Positions 8,258 to 16,825 of a DNA stretch of 64,000 bases are shown here, in pieces. Within the stretch, counting starts at the first letter, position 1, and the number at the start of each line of letters is the position of its first letter. The stretch comes from Phycisphaerales bacterium (GTDB taxonomy: Bacteria > Planctomycetota > Phycisphaerae > Phycisphaerales > UBA1924): the NCBI GenBank assembly GCA_027019265.1, contig JALUWX010000029.1, forward strand, positions 1 through 64,000. The letters are read 5' to 3'. The notes below the pieces were generated by a model. That model did no database searches and was not told the origin of the DNA. It saw only the letters and a program-made list of their open reading frames with translations. Both the position numbers and the translations under genes were made by a program.

Positions 8258-9433
8258 ATGGCGTTTACTGGGAAAGCGACGTATGGGGGCGGGGCGGATC
8301 TGCCGGAGCTGGTTGAGGATGTGAGCGACATCATCGGGATCGTGAGTCCGTTCGAGACGCCGTTGCTGGATCATCTGGGTGATCCGAAGCGAGCGGCGAT
8401 GTCCACGGTGCACGAGTGGATCGAGGATTCGCTCTTGGCGAACTCGGGGCGGATCAACCAGTCGAGCTTTACGCCGGACGCGCAGAGCGCGACGGGGATC
8501 ATCGTGGACGACACGGGGGTGTTCCGGGTGGGGGATCTGGTTCGGCCGCAGGGGTCGAGCGAGGTGATGCTGATCGATGAGGTGAACACGGGTGGTTCGT
8601 TCATCGGGGTGGTGCGCGGGTACGGGGGGACGACGGCGGCGACGCTTGTTGACAACATGGTGCTCGAGATTCTGGGGAACGCGGCGCTGGAGGGTGATGA
8701 TGCGCCGGCGGCACGGTTTACGACGCGCGTCCGGAAGAGCAACTACACCCAGATTTTCACGAGCGGGATCGAGGTGTCGGGTTCGCTCCAGGCGAGCCGC
8801 GCGTATGGGATCAGCGATGAGGTGGACTACCAGAAGCAGGAGCGGATGCGCGAGCTCTTGCGTGATCTGGAGAACTGTGTGATCAACGGGGTTGCGCCTT
8901 CGAGCACGCAGCAGGGGTCGGGGTCGGTGCGCCGATCGATGAACGGGATTCTTCATTCGCTCGAGACGAACGTGTTCGAGCCCGGGGTGGGCGCGATCCC
9001 GGACGGGGAAGGTGCGGGTGATGACGAGTTGAGCGAAGCGGTGCTGAATGCGGCGCTCAAGGCGATCTGGGACAACTCGAGTGGGGGTGTGGACACGATC
9101 GTGGTGGGTGGTGCGCAGAAGCGGAAGATCAACTCGTTCGCGACGGGGTCTCGCGCGTATCTCCCGGATGACCAGACGTACTCGGACATGATCAGTGTGT
9201 ACGAGAGTGATTTCGGGGTGTGCCGGGTGATCATGTCGCGCTGGATGCCGACGGATTCGGTGCTCTTGCTCGATTCGTCAAGGGTCGGGGTGCTCCCACT
9301 CCAGGGGCGCAGTTTCCATTACAAGCCCTTGGCGGCGACGGGGGATGCGATCAGCGGTCAGGTGATCGGGGAGTACACGCTCGAGTTCAAGAACGAGAAC
9401 GCGCACGGGGTGATCTCCGGGCTCGGTGTGTGA
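8258..9433 (+). CDS. Major capsid protein, SU10-like (DUF5309)
   Basis: This 391-residue protein has the features of the SU10 major capsid family. The N-terminal region has S-P-F-E-T-P-L-L-D, a pattern shared by these capsid proteins. The middle has an aromatic-poor domain around I-F-T-S-G-I-E-V-S-G, and a late segment F-G-V-C-R-V-I-M-S-R-W-M is typical of the HK97-fold A-domain in this family. It should self-assemble into an icosahedral shell. A good Shine-Dalgarno (GGGGAGG) precedes the ATG. A strong hairpin follows the stop, consistent with higher expression of this gene than those after it. Confidence 0.88.
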   Translation: MAFTGKATYGGGADLPELVEDVSDIIGIVSPFETPLLDHLGDPKRAAMSTVHEWIEDSLLANSGRINQSSFTPDAQSATGIIVDDTGVFRVGDLVRPQGSSEVMLIDEVNTGGSFIGVVRGYGGTTAATLVDNMVLEILGNAALEGDDAPAARFTTRVRKSNYTQIFTSGIEVSGSLQASRAYGISDEVDYQKQERMRELLRDLENCVINGVAPSSTQQGSGSVRRSMNGILHSLETNVFEPGVGAIPDGEGAGDDELSEAVLNAALKAIWDNSSGGVDTIVVGGAQKRKINSFATGSRAYLPDDQTYSDMISVYESDFGVCRVIMSRWMPTDSVLLLDSSRVGVLPLQGRSFHYKPLAATGDAISGQVIGEYTLEFKNENAHGVISGLGV

Positions 9434-9462
9434 TCTGATTGGTGCGTCCTGAGAGGGGCGCG

Positions 9463-9546
9463 ATGAACGTGGGGGCTCCGGTTGGGGGACCGGGGCGCTC
9501 GGGGCGCGCTTCAAGGCGCGTCCCGGGTTTGAACGGTGTGTTCTGA
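9463..9546 (+). CDS. Possible 27-residue micro-ORF
   Basis: A 27-codon frame starts at an ATG preceded by GAGAGGGG and ends one base before the ATG at 9548. The product is Gly/Arg/Pro-rich with no recognisable motif. It overlaps the hairpin at 9500-9525 and may be a chance frame or a leader-type translation element between capsid and neck genes. Confidence 0.25.
   Translation: MNVGAPVGGPGRSGRASRRVPGLNGVF
9500..9525 (+). terminator. Strong hairpin after capsid gene, attenuator-like
   Basis: A 10-bp stem (one G-T wobble) with loop TTCAAG is followed by GGGTTT. A second small hairpin, CCGGT/ACCGG, lies at 9478-9493. The position right after the major capsid gene suggests partial termination or RNA stabilisation, a common way of making capsid more abundant than downstream proteins. 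Confidence 0.55.
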
Positions 9547-9562
9547 TATGAAGGGGGTGAGG

Positions 9563-10192
9563 ATGTTCGCGAAGGATCGGGATCTGGTGGCGATGGAGCC
9601 CGGGCTGCTCCGGGATGTGGCGTGGTCGGGTCAGCGGCGATTGAGCACGACGGGGTCGGTGAGCGGGACGACGCTGACGATCGGGTCGGGTTCGTTTGTG
9701 GACTCGGGGATTGCGCAAGGGGACATCGTGAGTGTGGACTCGACGGTGGTCGAGGTCGTGGAGGTGCTGAGCGCGACGACGGCGACGGTGTCGCTGGTCC
9801 TGGGGGACGGGGAGTCGGACCCGATCGGTCCCGGGTCGATGACGGGGGTGGGGGTGGAGGTGTACACGTTCCGGCCTCAGCTGGGGATCGTGCATCGTCA
9901 GGTGCTGGCGATGCTCGGGATCGATCCGGACGATCCGCAGGGTTTGGATGCGAGCGCGGTGCTGAACCCGGAGTCGTTGGTGCGATTGGAAGCGCTGGGG
10001 GCGCTGCACCTGATCTATGCGAGCGCGGGGGCGCCGGGTCGTGGGGGCGAGGGGTTCGCGGATCGCGCGGCGCGGTACAGGGAGCGGTTTGCGAACGAGC
10101 GGGGTCGGGTGAGTGTGCTGATTGATCTGGATGGGGACGGGGTCGCGGAGACTCGTCGTCATCCGAACACGTTTGTGCTGACGAGGGGGTGA
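9563..10192 (+). CDS. Phage neck/head-tail connector-like protein
   Basis: This is a 209-residue protein in two parts. Residues 20-105 are Thr/Ser/Val-rich beta strands. The C-terminal half is helical and ends with Y-R-E-R-F-A-N-E-R and then L-I-D-L-D-G-D-G-V-A, a combination seen in small phage adaptor proteins that dock on the portal. ATG 9563, preceded by AAGGGGGTGAGG, is preferred. ATG 9548 and GTG 9536 in the same frame are alternatives. The L-D-G-D-G-V-A end may bind metal. Assignment rests on position and pattern, so confidence is moderate. Confidence 0.5.
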   Translation: MFAKDRDLVAMEPGLLRDVAWSGQRRLSTTGSVSGTTLTIGSGSFVDSGIAQGDIVSVDSTVVEVVEVLSATTATVSLVLGDGESDPIGPGSMTGVGVEVYTFRPQLGIVHRQVLAMLGIDPDDPQGLDASAVLNPESLVRLEALGALHLIYASAGAPGRGGEGFADRAARYRERFANERGRVSVLIDLDGDGVAETRRHPNTFVLTRG

Positions 10193-10195
10193 GCG

Positions 10196-10597
10196 ATGGT
10201 GGTGCTTCGGCCGAGCTCGGTGGAGTTCGATGGTCAGAGGTTCGGGGATGTGGAACGGGTGACGATCGATTCGTTCTCGCTCGATATGGCGGAGTCCTGG
10301 GGGGAGGAGGGTCCCGAGCTGATGTTCGCGGATTCGGTCCGGAGGAAGACGACGGCGACGGTTGTGCAGTCCGTGTCGAGGACGGAGCTGGAGGTTCCGG
10401 AGCTCGGGTCGATGGGGGAGCTTGTGGTCGAGGTGACCCCAGGGAGTGATGCGCTCGCGCGCCGGATCGAGGTGGATGTGGTGGTGCAGAGCGTGGGGTA
10501 TGCGGTGCTCGGGGATCGGACGAGGCGCGAGATCCGGTTCGTCGGGGTGAGTTTGGACGGCGAGAGTTCGCCGATCCGTGTGATCGGGGGTGGATGA
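10196..10597 (+). CDS. Phage-like structural protein, unknown role
   Basis: This is a 133-residue soluble, beta-rich protein with alternating Val/Glu strands and no signal peptide or cysteines. It starts 3 bases after the neck-like gene with GAGGGGGTGAG before the ATG, and its last codons overlap the next start. Length, strand pattern and place in the cluster are compatible with a tail-tube or connector protein, but no diagnostic motif was recognised. If it is a tube protein, the cluster would encode a minimal tail without a tape measure. Confidence 0.45.
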   Translation: MVVLRPSSVEFDGQRFGDVERVTIDSFSLDMAESWGEEGPELMFADSVRRKTTATVVQSVSRTELEVPELGSMGELVVEVTPGSDALARRIEVDVVVQSVGYAVLGDRTRREIRFVGVSLDGESSPIRVIGGG

Positions 10598-10986
10598 TGT
10601 CGTCGAGCTTTCGTGGGGATGATCTGTTCGGGAGCGGGCCTCATTCGTTTGTGGTGTGGAGACAGGGGCGCGTGGTGCTCCCGGATTCGATCGCGAATAA
10701 CGATGTGTTCGATACGGGGTCGATCATCATCGGGGAGCGCGAGCTCCGGATCGAGGTCCGTGGTCGGCTCGTGTCGTCGAGCGAATCCGGGTTGTGGTCG
10801 GAGCGCGACGCGATCCTGGACCATGCGGGGTTCTCGGATCCGTCGGGGACCCTGGAGGACCAGCACGGGCACGAGTGGGACGATGTGTATCTGATCGAGT
10901 TCGAGCCCATCGGGTCGGTCGAGCGGGGTCGGGTGTACTCGATGTCGTACCGCGCGCTGTTCGGGGTGGTGGAGACGGGGCCTTGA
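10594..10986 (+). CDS. Phage-like structural protein, unknown role
   Basis: This is a 130-residue protein beginning in an ATGA overlap with the previous stop, so it is translationally coupled. It has aromatic segments (H-S-F-V-V-W near residue 17, E-W-D-D-V-Y near 95) separated by a charged middle with an I-I-I-G-E-R-E-L-R strand. No membrane segment is present. The genes before and after it are phage-like, so a minor virion or tail-completion role is likely. The family was not recognised. Confidence 0.45.
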   Translation: MMSSSFRGDDLFGSGPHSFVVWRQGRVVLPDSIANNDVFDTGSIIIGERELRIEVRGRLVSSSESGLWSERDAILDHAGFSDPSGTLEDQHGHEWDDVYLIEFEPIGSVERGRVYSMSYRALFGVVETGP

Positions 10987-10997
10987 TGGAGGACACG

Positions 10998-11255
10998 ATG
11001 ATGGAGACATTGGCGCAGTTCGGGGTCGCCGGGGTGATGGGGGCGATGTGGCTCATCGAGCGTCGCGCGAGCGCGAAACGGGAGGAGCAGCTGACCCAGG
11101 CGCACGAGAAGCTGATCGGTCAGCTCGACGATCGGGGGGCGCTGATCGAGATCGTGAGAGACAACACCCGCGCGCTTTCCCTGCTCGAAGCGGGGCAACG
11201 GGGTTTGGTGGAGGCGCTGAAGTCGCGCGTCGTCGGGTCGGGTGAGGGGGTCTAG
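10998..11255 (+). CDS. Holin-like small membrane protein (BhlA/UviB type)
   Basis: This is an 85-residue protein with one N-terminal hydrophobic helix (residues 5-20, F-G-V-A-G-V-M-G-A-M-W-L-I) followed by a charged coiled coil that ends in a basic tail. This layout matches small BhlA/UviB-type holins of phages and bacteriocin loci, which permeabilise the membrane for release. GGAGG lies five bases before the ATG at 10998. An ATG at 10986 overlapping the previous stop is an alternative. It is the last phage-like gene of the cluster. No endolysin is adjacent. Confidence 0.55.
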   Translation: MMETLAQFGVAGVMGAMWLIERRASAKREEQLTQAHEKLIGQLDDRGALIEIVRDNTRALSLLEAGQRGLVEALKSRVVGSGEGV

Positions 11256-11263
11256 CATCGTGT

Positions 11264-11779
11264 GTGCGCACGCTTCCTGTGATCCCGGTCCTGATCTCGT
11301 GTCTCGCGATGTCGTCGTGTCAGCGCGGGCTCGTGATCCGGGAGGAGTACGTGCGCGGGGACGAGGGGATGACGATCCCGGGGCCGTTCTCGACGGCTCG
11401 GATGCGGGTCCATCCGTTGACCCACACGGAGCGTGTGGAGGGCGAGACCCGACTGGTGCTCCACATGGAACTCAACGACGGGTGGGGGGACACGATCAAG
11501 GCGCTGGGGACGGTGCGCGCGACGATGGAGCCCGTGGGGGGGCAGGGCGGACGCGGGGTGACCTGGGATGTGGATATCCGGGACTCGAAGACGAACGTGT
11601 CGTACTTCGATTCCGTGACGCGCACCTATCGGTTCGTGTTCAGCGGGGTCCCGGGGTGGTTCGAGACGGAGGGACGCGGGATGGTGCGCCTCCAGTTCCG
11701 GACGGCTCGCGCGGACGGATCGGTCAACGCGATCTCCGACTCGTTCGAGGTCGAGGTCGGGATGTCCGAGCAGAACTGA
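11264..11779 (+). CDS. Predicted secreted lipoprotein
   Basis: This 171-residue protein starts at a GTG that lies inside the palindrome GTGTGCGCAC (11262-11271), 8 bases after the holin-like gene. Residues 4-18 form a hydrophobic signal ending S-S-C19, a weak lipobox. The mature part is beta-rich with W-D-V-D-I-R and F-R-T-A strands and no known catalytic motif. It may be the last gene of the capsid operon, for example an envelope partner of the holin, or an unrelated neighbour. The next gene converges from the other strand. Confidence 0.55.
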   Translation: MRTLPVIPVLISCLAMSSCQRGLVIREEYVRGDEGMTIPGPFSTARMRVHPLTHTERVEGETRLVLHMELNDGWGDTIKALGTVRATMEPVGGQGGRGVTWDVDIRDSKTNVSYFDSVTRTYRFVFSGVPGWFETEGRGMVRLQFRTARADGSVNAISDSFEVEVGMSEQN

Positions 11780-11787
11780 TCGGGGGA

Positions 11788-13086
11788 TCAGTCTTTGAGT
11801 TTCCCGTCCTCGACGATCCCGAGCTGCTCGTACTTCTCCATGTAGGTATCGCGGAGTTCGGTCTGTTTGTTGGACAGGTCGATGGAGCGCCCGTGGATGT
11901 ACGCGCCGCTGAGGGTGGTGCGGACATCGAGGATGTCGCCGTCGGCGATGATGAGGGTGGCGTGCTTGCCCTGCTCGATGGACCCGATCTGTGCATCGAC
12001 CCCGAGGATCTGCGCGGCGCTCAGGGTGATTCCCTTGAGCGCTGCTTCGTGGTCGAGCCCGTGCGCGACGCAGATGGCGGCGGCGTCGGGGAGGTTGCGT
12101 TCGTGCGCGAAACGTCCCGACATGGTGAGCGCCCACTGGACCCCGGCGCTCTCGAGCTTGTGCGCGAGAGAGTAGGGCTCGTCGTAGGGGGAGTCGGCGC
12201 GTTTGGGGAAGTTGAATGCGCCCCCGATGATGACGGGGGTGTCGGTCTCGATGAGGAGGTCCGTGCACAGGTGCGCGTCGCGTCCCCCGACGATGACGGG
12301 GTCAAGATCGCGCGACTGCGCCCAGCGGATCGCGCCGGTGATCTGGTTGAAGGAGTTTGCGAGGACGAAGATCGGGTTCCGGTTCTCGGTGCTCGGGAGC
12401 ACGGTGGTGAGCGCTTCGAGCTTCTGATCGATCCCGTCGTGGTGCTGCGCGTAGGAGACGGCTTGGTCGAAGATCCGGTCGAGCTCGTCGGTGTTGTCGG
12501 GGTCGAAGTTGATGATGACCCCGGCGTCACGCTTAAGCGCGAGGTCTTCGGTGGTCCATCCATCAGCGACGAGGATGGACGCGCGACCCGGGATCCGGCC
12601 TCCGGTCGGGAAGACCCCGAAGGAGAGGACCCCGTTCGTGCGCGCTGTGGGGATGACGGTCGAGTCCGGGTTCACAGCGACGTACGCGCGGACCTCGGGG
12701 GTCATGGACCCGACTTCGTTCTTGTCGAGGGTCGCGCGGACGGCGGAGACTTCCTCGAGCCCGAGCACGGTGACGGAGTCGATCAGACCCGGGTAGATGT
12801 GATGACCCGAGAGATCGATGATCTGGGTATCGGGTCCGAGCGAGATGCGCGGCATGATCTCCTCGGCGCGTCCGACGAGCCCGATGATCCCTTCGTTGAA
12901 GGAGACGACCCCGTTCTCGATCGTGTCTCCCGAGATCGTGTGCACGGTCGCGCCGACGAGGAACACGGGGTGCTCCTGCGCGGGGGCGGCCGGCGCGAGG
13001 TCCTGCGCGAACGCGCTGCTCGTGAGGAGCGACGCGGCGATGGTGGTTGCGAAGCGTGTCATGGTGTGGGTTCCGTGGTGGTTCAT
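11788..13086 (-). CDS. Secreted amidohydrolase-family protein lacking the HxH metal motif
   Basis: This is a 432-residue protein with a signal peptide if started at Met9 (13062: T-R-F-A-T-T-I-A-A, ending A-F-A-Q). It has the amidohydrolase layout: an N-terminal beta domain, P-G-L-I-D, then a barrel, and a C-terminal G-S-I-E-Q-G-K-H-A-T strand typical of the family. Where active enzymes have D-x-H-x-H it reads D-S-V-T-V, so two metal ligands are missing and hydrolase activity is doubtful. It starts 3 bases downstream of the larger amidohydrolase gene and is probably co-transcribed with it. Confidence 0.75.
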   Translation of the reverse strand: MNHHGTHTMTRFATTIAASLLTSSAFAQDLAPAAPAQEHPVFLVGATVHTISGDTIENGVVSFNEGIIGLVGRAEEIMPRISLGPDTQIIDLSGHHIYPGLIDSVTVLGLEEVSAVRATLDKNEVGSMTPEVRAYVAVNPDSTVIPTARTNGVLSFGVFPTGGRIPGRASILVADGWTTEDLALKRDAGVIINFDPDNTDELDRIFDQAVSYAQHHDGIDQKLEALTTVLPSTENRNPIFVLANSFNQITGAIRWAQSRDLDPVIVGGRDAHLCTDLLIETDTPVIIGGAFNFPKRADSPYDEPYSLAHKLESAGVQWALTMSGRFAHERNLPDAAAICVAHGLDHEAALKGITLSAAQILGVDAQIGSIEQGKHATLIIADGDILDVRTTLSGAYIHGRSIDLSNKQTELRDTYMEKYEQLGIVEDGKLKD

Positions 13087-13088
13087 GC

Positions 13089-16000
13089 TCAGTACCCCGT
13101 GTGGTAGTGGGAGAACAGGTCGTTGCAGCCGCAGTCGCCCTGGTTGGAGTGGTTGTATTGCTCGATGAAACGTCCGATCCCGCGCCGGGTGTCCGGATCG
13201 ACCAGGTCGTCGGGGTCCCCGCTGGTGCTCGCGCCGTTGTCGGCCGGTTTCCCGTCGCGCAGGACGAGCTGGATCAGACGTTCGCGCTCCGCGCGGATGC
13301 GCTCACGATGGGCTCGATCGTCGTCGATCGAGAAGTACGTCCGGCCATCGACGAAGGTGCGTTCGCAGCGCGAGAGGGAGGAGAGGGGGTTCCCGCTCCA
13401 GATCGCGATGTCGGCGTCCTTCCCTTTCTCGAGGGTCCCGACCCGGTCGATGATCCCGAGCTGGATCGCGGGGTTCGTCGTCACGAACGCGAGCGCGTCC
13501 TGTTCGGACATGTCGATCCCGGACATCTTTGCGTATTTGAAAGCCTTCCCGGCTTCGACGTTCATCCGACGCGCGAGGTCGTCGGAGTCGGAGTTGAACG
13601 AGGTGTTCAGACCCACGGCGTAGTTGATCGGGCCGGCGAAGGGGATCGCGTCCTGGACTTCGACCTTGTAGGCCCACCAATCGGAGAAGATGGAGGCGCC
13701 GATCGCGTGTTCCTTCACGACCTCGGCGACCTTGTAGGTCTCGAGCCCGTGCTGGAAGGTCCCGATTTTGAAATCGAACTCTTCTGCGATCCGGCAGAGC
13801 ATCAGGATCTCATCCTGACGGTACGAGTGGCAGTGCACGAGACGCTCGCCGGCGATGATCTCTTCAAGGGCCTCGAGCTCGAGGTCGACGTGCATGGGCT
13901 TGTAGCCATCGAACCCCGCACGTTTGAACTCACCATCAAGCCATTCGATTTGAAGATCGTCCAGGGTGACGCTGGACATCGTGTATCGGTTCCCTTCTCC
14001 TGCGCCGCCAAGTCGCCCGTAAGGAGCGAAAGCACTCTGCGCGTCGGAACCCATCTGCTTCATGAGTTTTGTGCACAGCTCCCAACGCTCGGCGTACTCG
14101 CGCGCCTTGGTGAAGCGATCACGGAACATGGTCTCGACACCCATGCGCGTCTGGGGGTAGCGCGTGGTTTTGTCGTCGCCCCAGTTGGATTGCTTGACGT
14201 TCTCACCCAGCGCGAACTTGATCCCGGGTTTGGCATCCTCGAAGTGCATGTCCCCGGGTCGCGCCGAGTTCCAGCGGAGCTTGATCGTCTGGGACTGTCC
14301 CCCGATGGGGTTCGCGGATCCGTGGAGGAGATTGGCGGCGGTCAGACCACCCGCGAGCTCCCGGTAGAACCCGATGTGTCCCGGGTCGAGGGAATCCGCG
14401 ATCCGGCACTCGGACGTCACGGCTTGACCCGACTCGTTGACCCCGAAACGGAAGAGCCCTGTGTGGGAGTGCGCGTCGATGAGGCCCGGGGTGACATGGA
14501 GCCCTTCGCCATCGATGGTTTCGTCCACGGCGATCTTCGGATATTCCCCGGCCCCGACGGAGTGGATGGTCCCGTTCCGGATGAGGATCCATCCGTCTTC
14601 GAGGACCCCGTCGTCGCTCTGGGTCCAGATCGTCGCGCCCGTGATGAGCACGGACTTCTGCGCGGGGATCTCGTCGAAGGCGTAGGGGCCGAAGGGCGCG
14701 TCGGGGAGATCGGGGAGGGTGTGGACGGGTTTGGGTTCGTCCTGCGCCTTGGTGGCCGTCAGCGCGAACGCTTGCTTGTCGGGTCGTTCACCCGCCCCGA
14801 AGAGCGCGTCGTCCTTGGGCGCGTTGAGGACGATCTTGAACGTTCCTTTCATCCCGAAGGGGGTGTGGTCGAACTCGAACAGGAGTGTCCCGGAATCGAA
14901 CACGACCTCTTCTGCGCTCTGGGTGATGTCGTCTCCGTCTTCGATGTGCTCGATGACGGTGACCTTCTTGCCCTTGATGTCGAAGCTCAGCTCGAACTTC
15001 TCAGCGAGGGTCGCGTTCCAGGTGCCGCTGAAGTCCTTGATGGAGACCACATCCCCGGTCCGGTTCGCCGTCCATTGGAACGGGGATTGATCCGGCGCGA
15101 GCCCGCTCCCCCGGATCGTGCCGTCGGGGAGGCGCGTGCCGCTCATGACGTAGATCCCTGTGCCGTCGTCTTTGTCCTCCGTGGTGAAGGAGATCGCGCC
15201 GTCCTTGATGGAGACGTGCTTCGCGTCGGCGGAGTAGGGAGGGTCGTTGTCGGTCCCGTCCCCGGGGTCCGTGATCGAGACGGAGTCGCCGTCGATGGAC
15301 ATGGTCATGGTGAAGAAGGCGCCGGGGATCGAGACGAGCCATTCGCCGTCGAGACTGGTGTCCGTGTCGTCCTTGATCGTGTGCTGTCGTCCGTCGATCC
15401 AGGTGTCGATGATGAACGCTTTGGATTCGGGATCGAAGAGATCGCCGTTCGAGACGACGAGGTTCGCGATGTTCCCGTTCTTGATCGTGCCCTGGTTCTT
15501 GAGCTCGAGGATCTCAGCGGGGTTGGTGGTGAGCATCGCGAGCGCGTCGTCTTCGGGGAGACCCTTCTCGATGGCGCTGCGGAGGTTGGTCCAGAACTTC
15601 TCGCCCTTCCGGAGCTTGCTCGAGGTGAGCGCGACCGGAACACCGGAGTTGTGGAGCCAACGCGCGTTGGCCGGGGCGCGTTCCCAGTGCTGGAGCGCGG
15701 CCAATCCCACCCGGTCCGAGTCCTCGATCGTCATGACCTTCGGGGTTTCGGGGAAGTGGAGGGGAACGATGACGGGGTGACCCATCTCGACGAAGGCGCT
15801 CAGTCGGCGATGTTCCGCGCCGTTCCCGACGATGACGAGGTTCTTGTGGTCGAACTCCTGCGCGACCTTGTCGGCGAGGAGGGCTTCGAGTTCCTGATTC
15901 GTGTCGTAGAAGAGGATCGTGTCTTTAGGATTGATGCTGTCCAAGCACGAGTCGTCGCTGCGGTTCTTCGTGTTCCCCGCGCGGGTCTGCGCGTCGGCGA

Positions 16001-16658
16001 AGGTCTGACGGAGCAGTGCCATCACACCCATGTGCGAGGTCGGGTAGTCCGCTTCGCGCCAGCTTGTCCGATCGAACCCGTGCGCCTGTCCCGCGCGGGC
16101 TTTGTGGACCGGGGGATTTCCGAGGGACGGATCGCTCAGGGGGGAACCCGTCGAGACGACGGCCGTCCACCCACGGAAGACCCCGTCACGGGGCGCGATC
16201 ATCGCGCTGGTGAAGCCGTCCTTGCGGAGCGATTCGAGCTGGTCGTTCGTGAGCCCGGAGCCGTCGAGCACGTCGCGCTGGGGGGTGACCATCCGGTTCC
16301 AGTGCGCGCCGGGGGACGAACGATCGATCGAGGGCGCTTCGACCTCAACATACGAGTCGATGAACCCGGCGTAGATGTGGTGGTCCTTGGTGAGTTCGTG
16401 GACCTGGAAGCCCGGCTTGAGGCGCGCCGTGTCGGCCGACTGAAGGACCCCGACGATGACCCCGTCCTCGATGAGGATCGCTGGGTTGCGCTCGGGATCG
16501 AGGGTTTCCCCCGGAGCGACATGGATCGTCGCGCCCACGAGCATGTGGCGCGTGGGCCGGTCGTGCGCCATCCCGTTGGGGCGGGGCGCGATGGGGGAAG
16601 CGGCGGTCATCGCGAACGCGCACAGCGCGAGCGAACACAGGGCGAGGATTCTCTTCAT
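13089..16658 (-). CDS. Secreted tandem amidohydrolase, inactive N-half and active-looking C-half
   Basis: This is a 1189-residue protein with a signal peptide (hydrophobic residues 4-20). The first amidohydrolase-like domain (about 35-440) has G-F-I-D-S-Y-V-E instead of D-x-H-x-H. A beta-rich linker domain (about 450-640) resembles a metallo-dependent hydrolase insert. The second domain (about 655-1110) keeps P-G-L-I-D-A-H-S-H, then L-V-H-C-H-S and F-Q-H-G-L, consistent with a bound metal pair. The last residues are rich in Cys and His (D-C-G-C-N). The substrate is unknown. AAGGAG precedes the ATG by ten bases. Confidence 0.8.
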   Translation of the reverse strand: MKRILALCSLALCAFAMTAASPIAPRPNGMAHDRPTRHMLVGATIHVAPGETLDPERNPAILIEDGVIVGVLQSADTARLKPGFQVHELTKDHHIYAGFIDSYVEVEAPSIDRSSPGAHWNRMVTPQRDVLDGSGLTNDQLESLRKDGFTSAMIAPRDGVFRGWTAVVSTGSPLSDPSLGNPPVHKARAGQAHGFDRTSWREADYPTSHMGVMALLRQTFADAQTRAGNTKNRSDDSCLDSINPKDTILFYDTNQELEALLADKVAQEFDHKNLVIVGNGAEHRRLSAFVEMGHPVIVPLHFPETPKVMTIEDSDRVGLAALQHWERAPANARWLHNSGVPVALTSSKLRKGEKFWTNLRSAIEKGLPEDDALAMLTTNPAEILELKNQGTIKNGNIANLVVSNGDLFDPESKAFIIDTWIDGRQHTIKDDTDTSLDGEWLVSIPGAFFTMTMSIDGDSVSITDPGDGTDNDPPYSADAKHVSIKDGAISFTTEDKDDGTGIYVMSGTRLPDGTIRGSGLAPDQSPFQWTANRTGDVVSIKDFSGTWNATLAEKFELSFDIKGKKVTVIEHIEDGDDITQSAEEVVFDSGTLLFEFDHTPFGMKGTFKIVLNAPKDDALFGAGERPDKQAFALTATKAQDEPKPVHTLPDLPDAPFGPYAFDEIPAQKSVLITGATIWTQSDDGVLEDGWILIRNGTIHSVGAGEYPKIAVDETIDGEGLHVTPGLIDAHSHTGLFRFGVNESGQAVTSECRIADSLDPGHIGFYRELAGGLTAANLLHGSANPIGGQSQTIKLRWNSARPGDMHFEDAKPGIKFALGENVKQSNWGDDKTTRYPQTRMGVETMFRDRFTKAREYAERWELCTKLMKQMGSDAQSAFAPYGRLGGAGEGNRYTMSSVTLDDLQIEWLDGEFKRAGFDGYKPMHVDLELEALEEIIAGERLVHCHSYRQDEILMLCRIAEEFDFKIGTFQHGLETYKVAEVVKEHAIGASIFSDWWAYKVEVQDAIPFAGPINYAVGLNTSFNSDSDDLARRMNVEAGKAFKYAKMSGIDMSEQDALAFVTTNPAIQLGIIDRVGTLEKGKDADIAIWSGNPLSSLSRCERTFVDGRTYFSIDDDRAHRERIRAERERLIQLVLRDGKPADNGASTSGDPDDLVDPDTRRGIGRFIEQYNHSNQGDCGCNDLFSHYHTGY

Positions 16659-16763
16659 CGTTCACAAGCTCCTTGAGCGGAGATGGTACACGGAACGATG
16701 GGTGAGCGGAAGAACGGTTCTGGAATCGCCTGAAAACTGAGGGGTCCGCTCGGGCGCAACGAA

Positions 16764-16789
16764 AGAACCCCGACCGAAGCCGGGGTTCT
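16764..16789 (-). terminator. Intrinsic terminator of the PEP-CTERM gene
   Basis: A 9-bp stem pairs AGAACCCCG with CGGGGTTCT. Read on the minus strand it is followed by TTTCGTT. It lies just past the 3' end of the gene at 16826-17530. Confidence 0.75.
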
Positions 16790-16825
16790 CTGCAACGTGG
16801 GGGGGGTCAGCGCTGACGCGCGGGA

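Noticed and set aside
13047-16676. A 1209-codon open frame on the + strand opposite the tandem amidohydrolase
   Set aside because: It is antisense to a gene with clear domains and has no ribosome site or known motif. High GC makes such shadows common.
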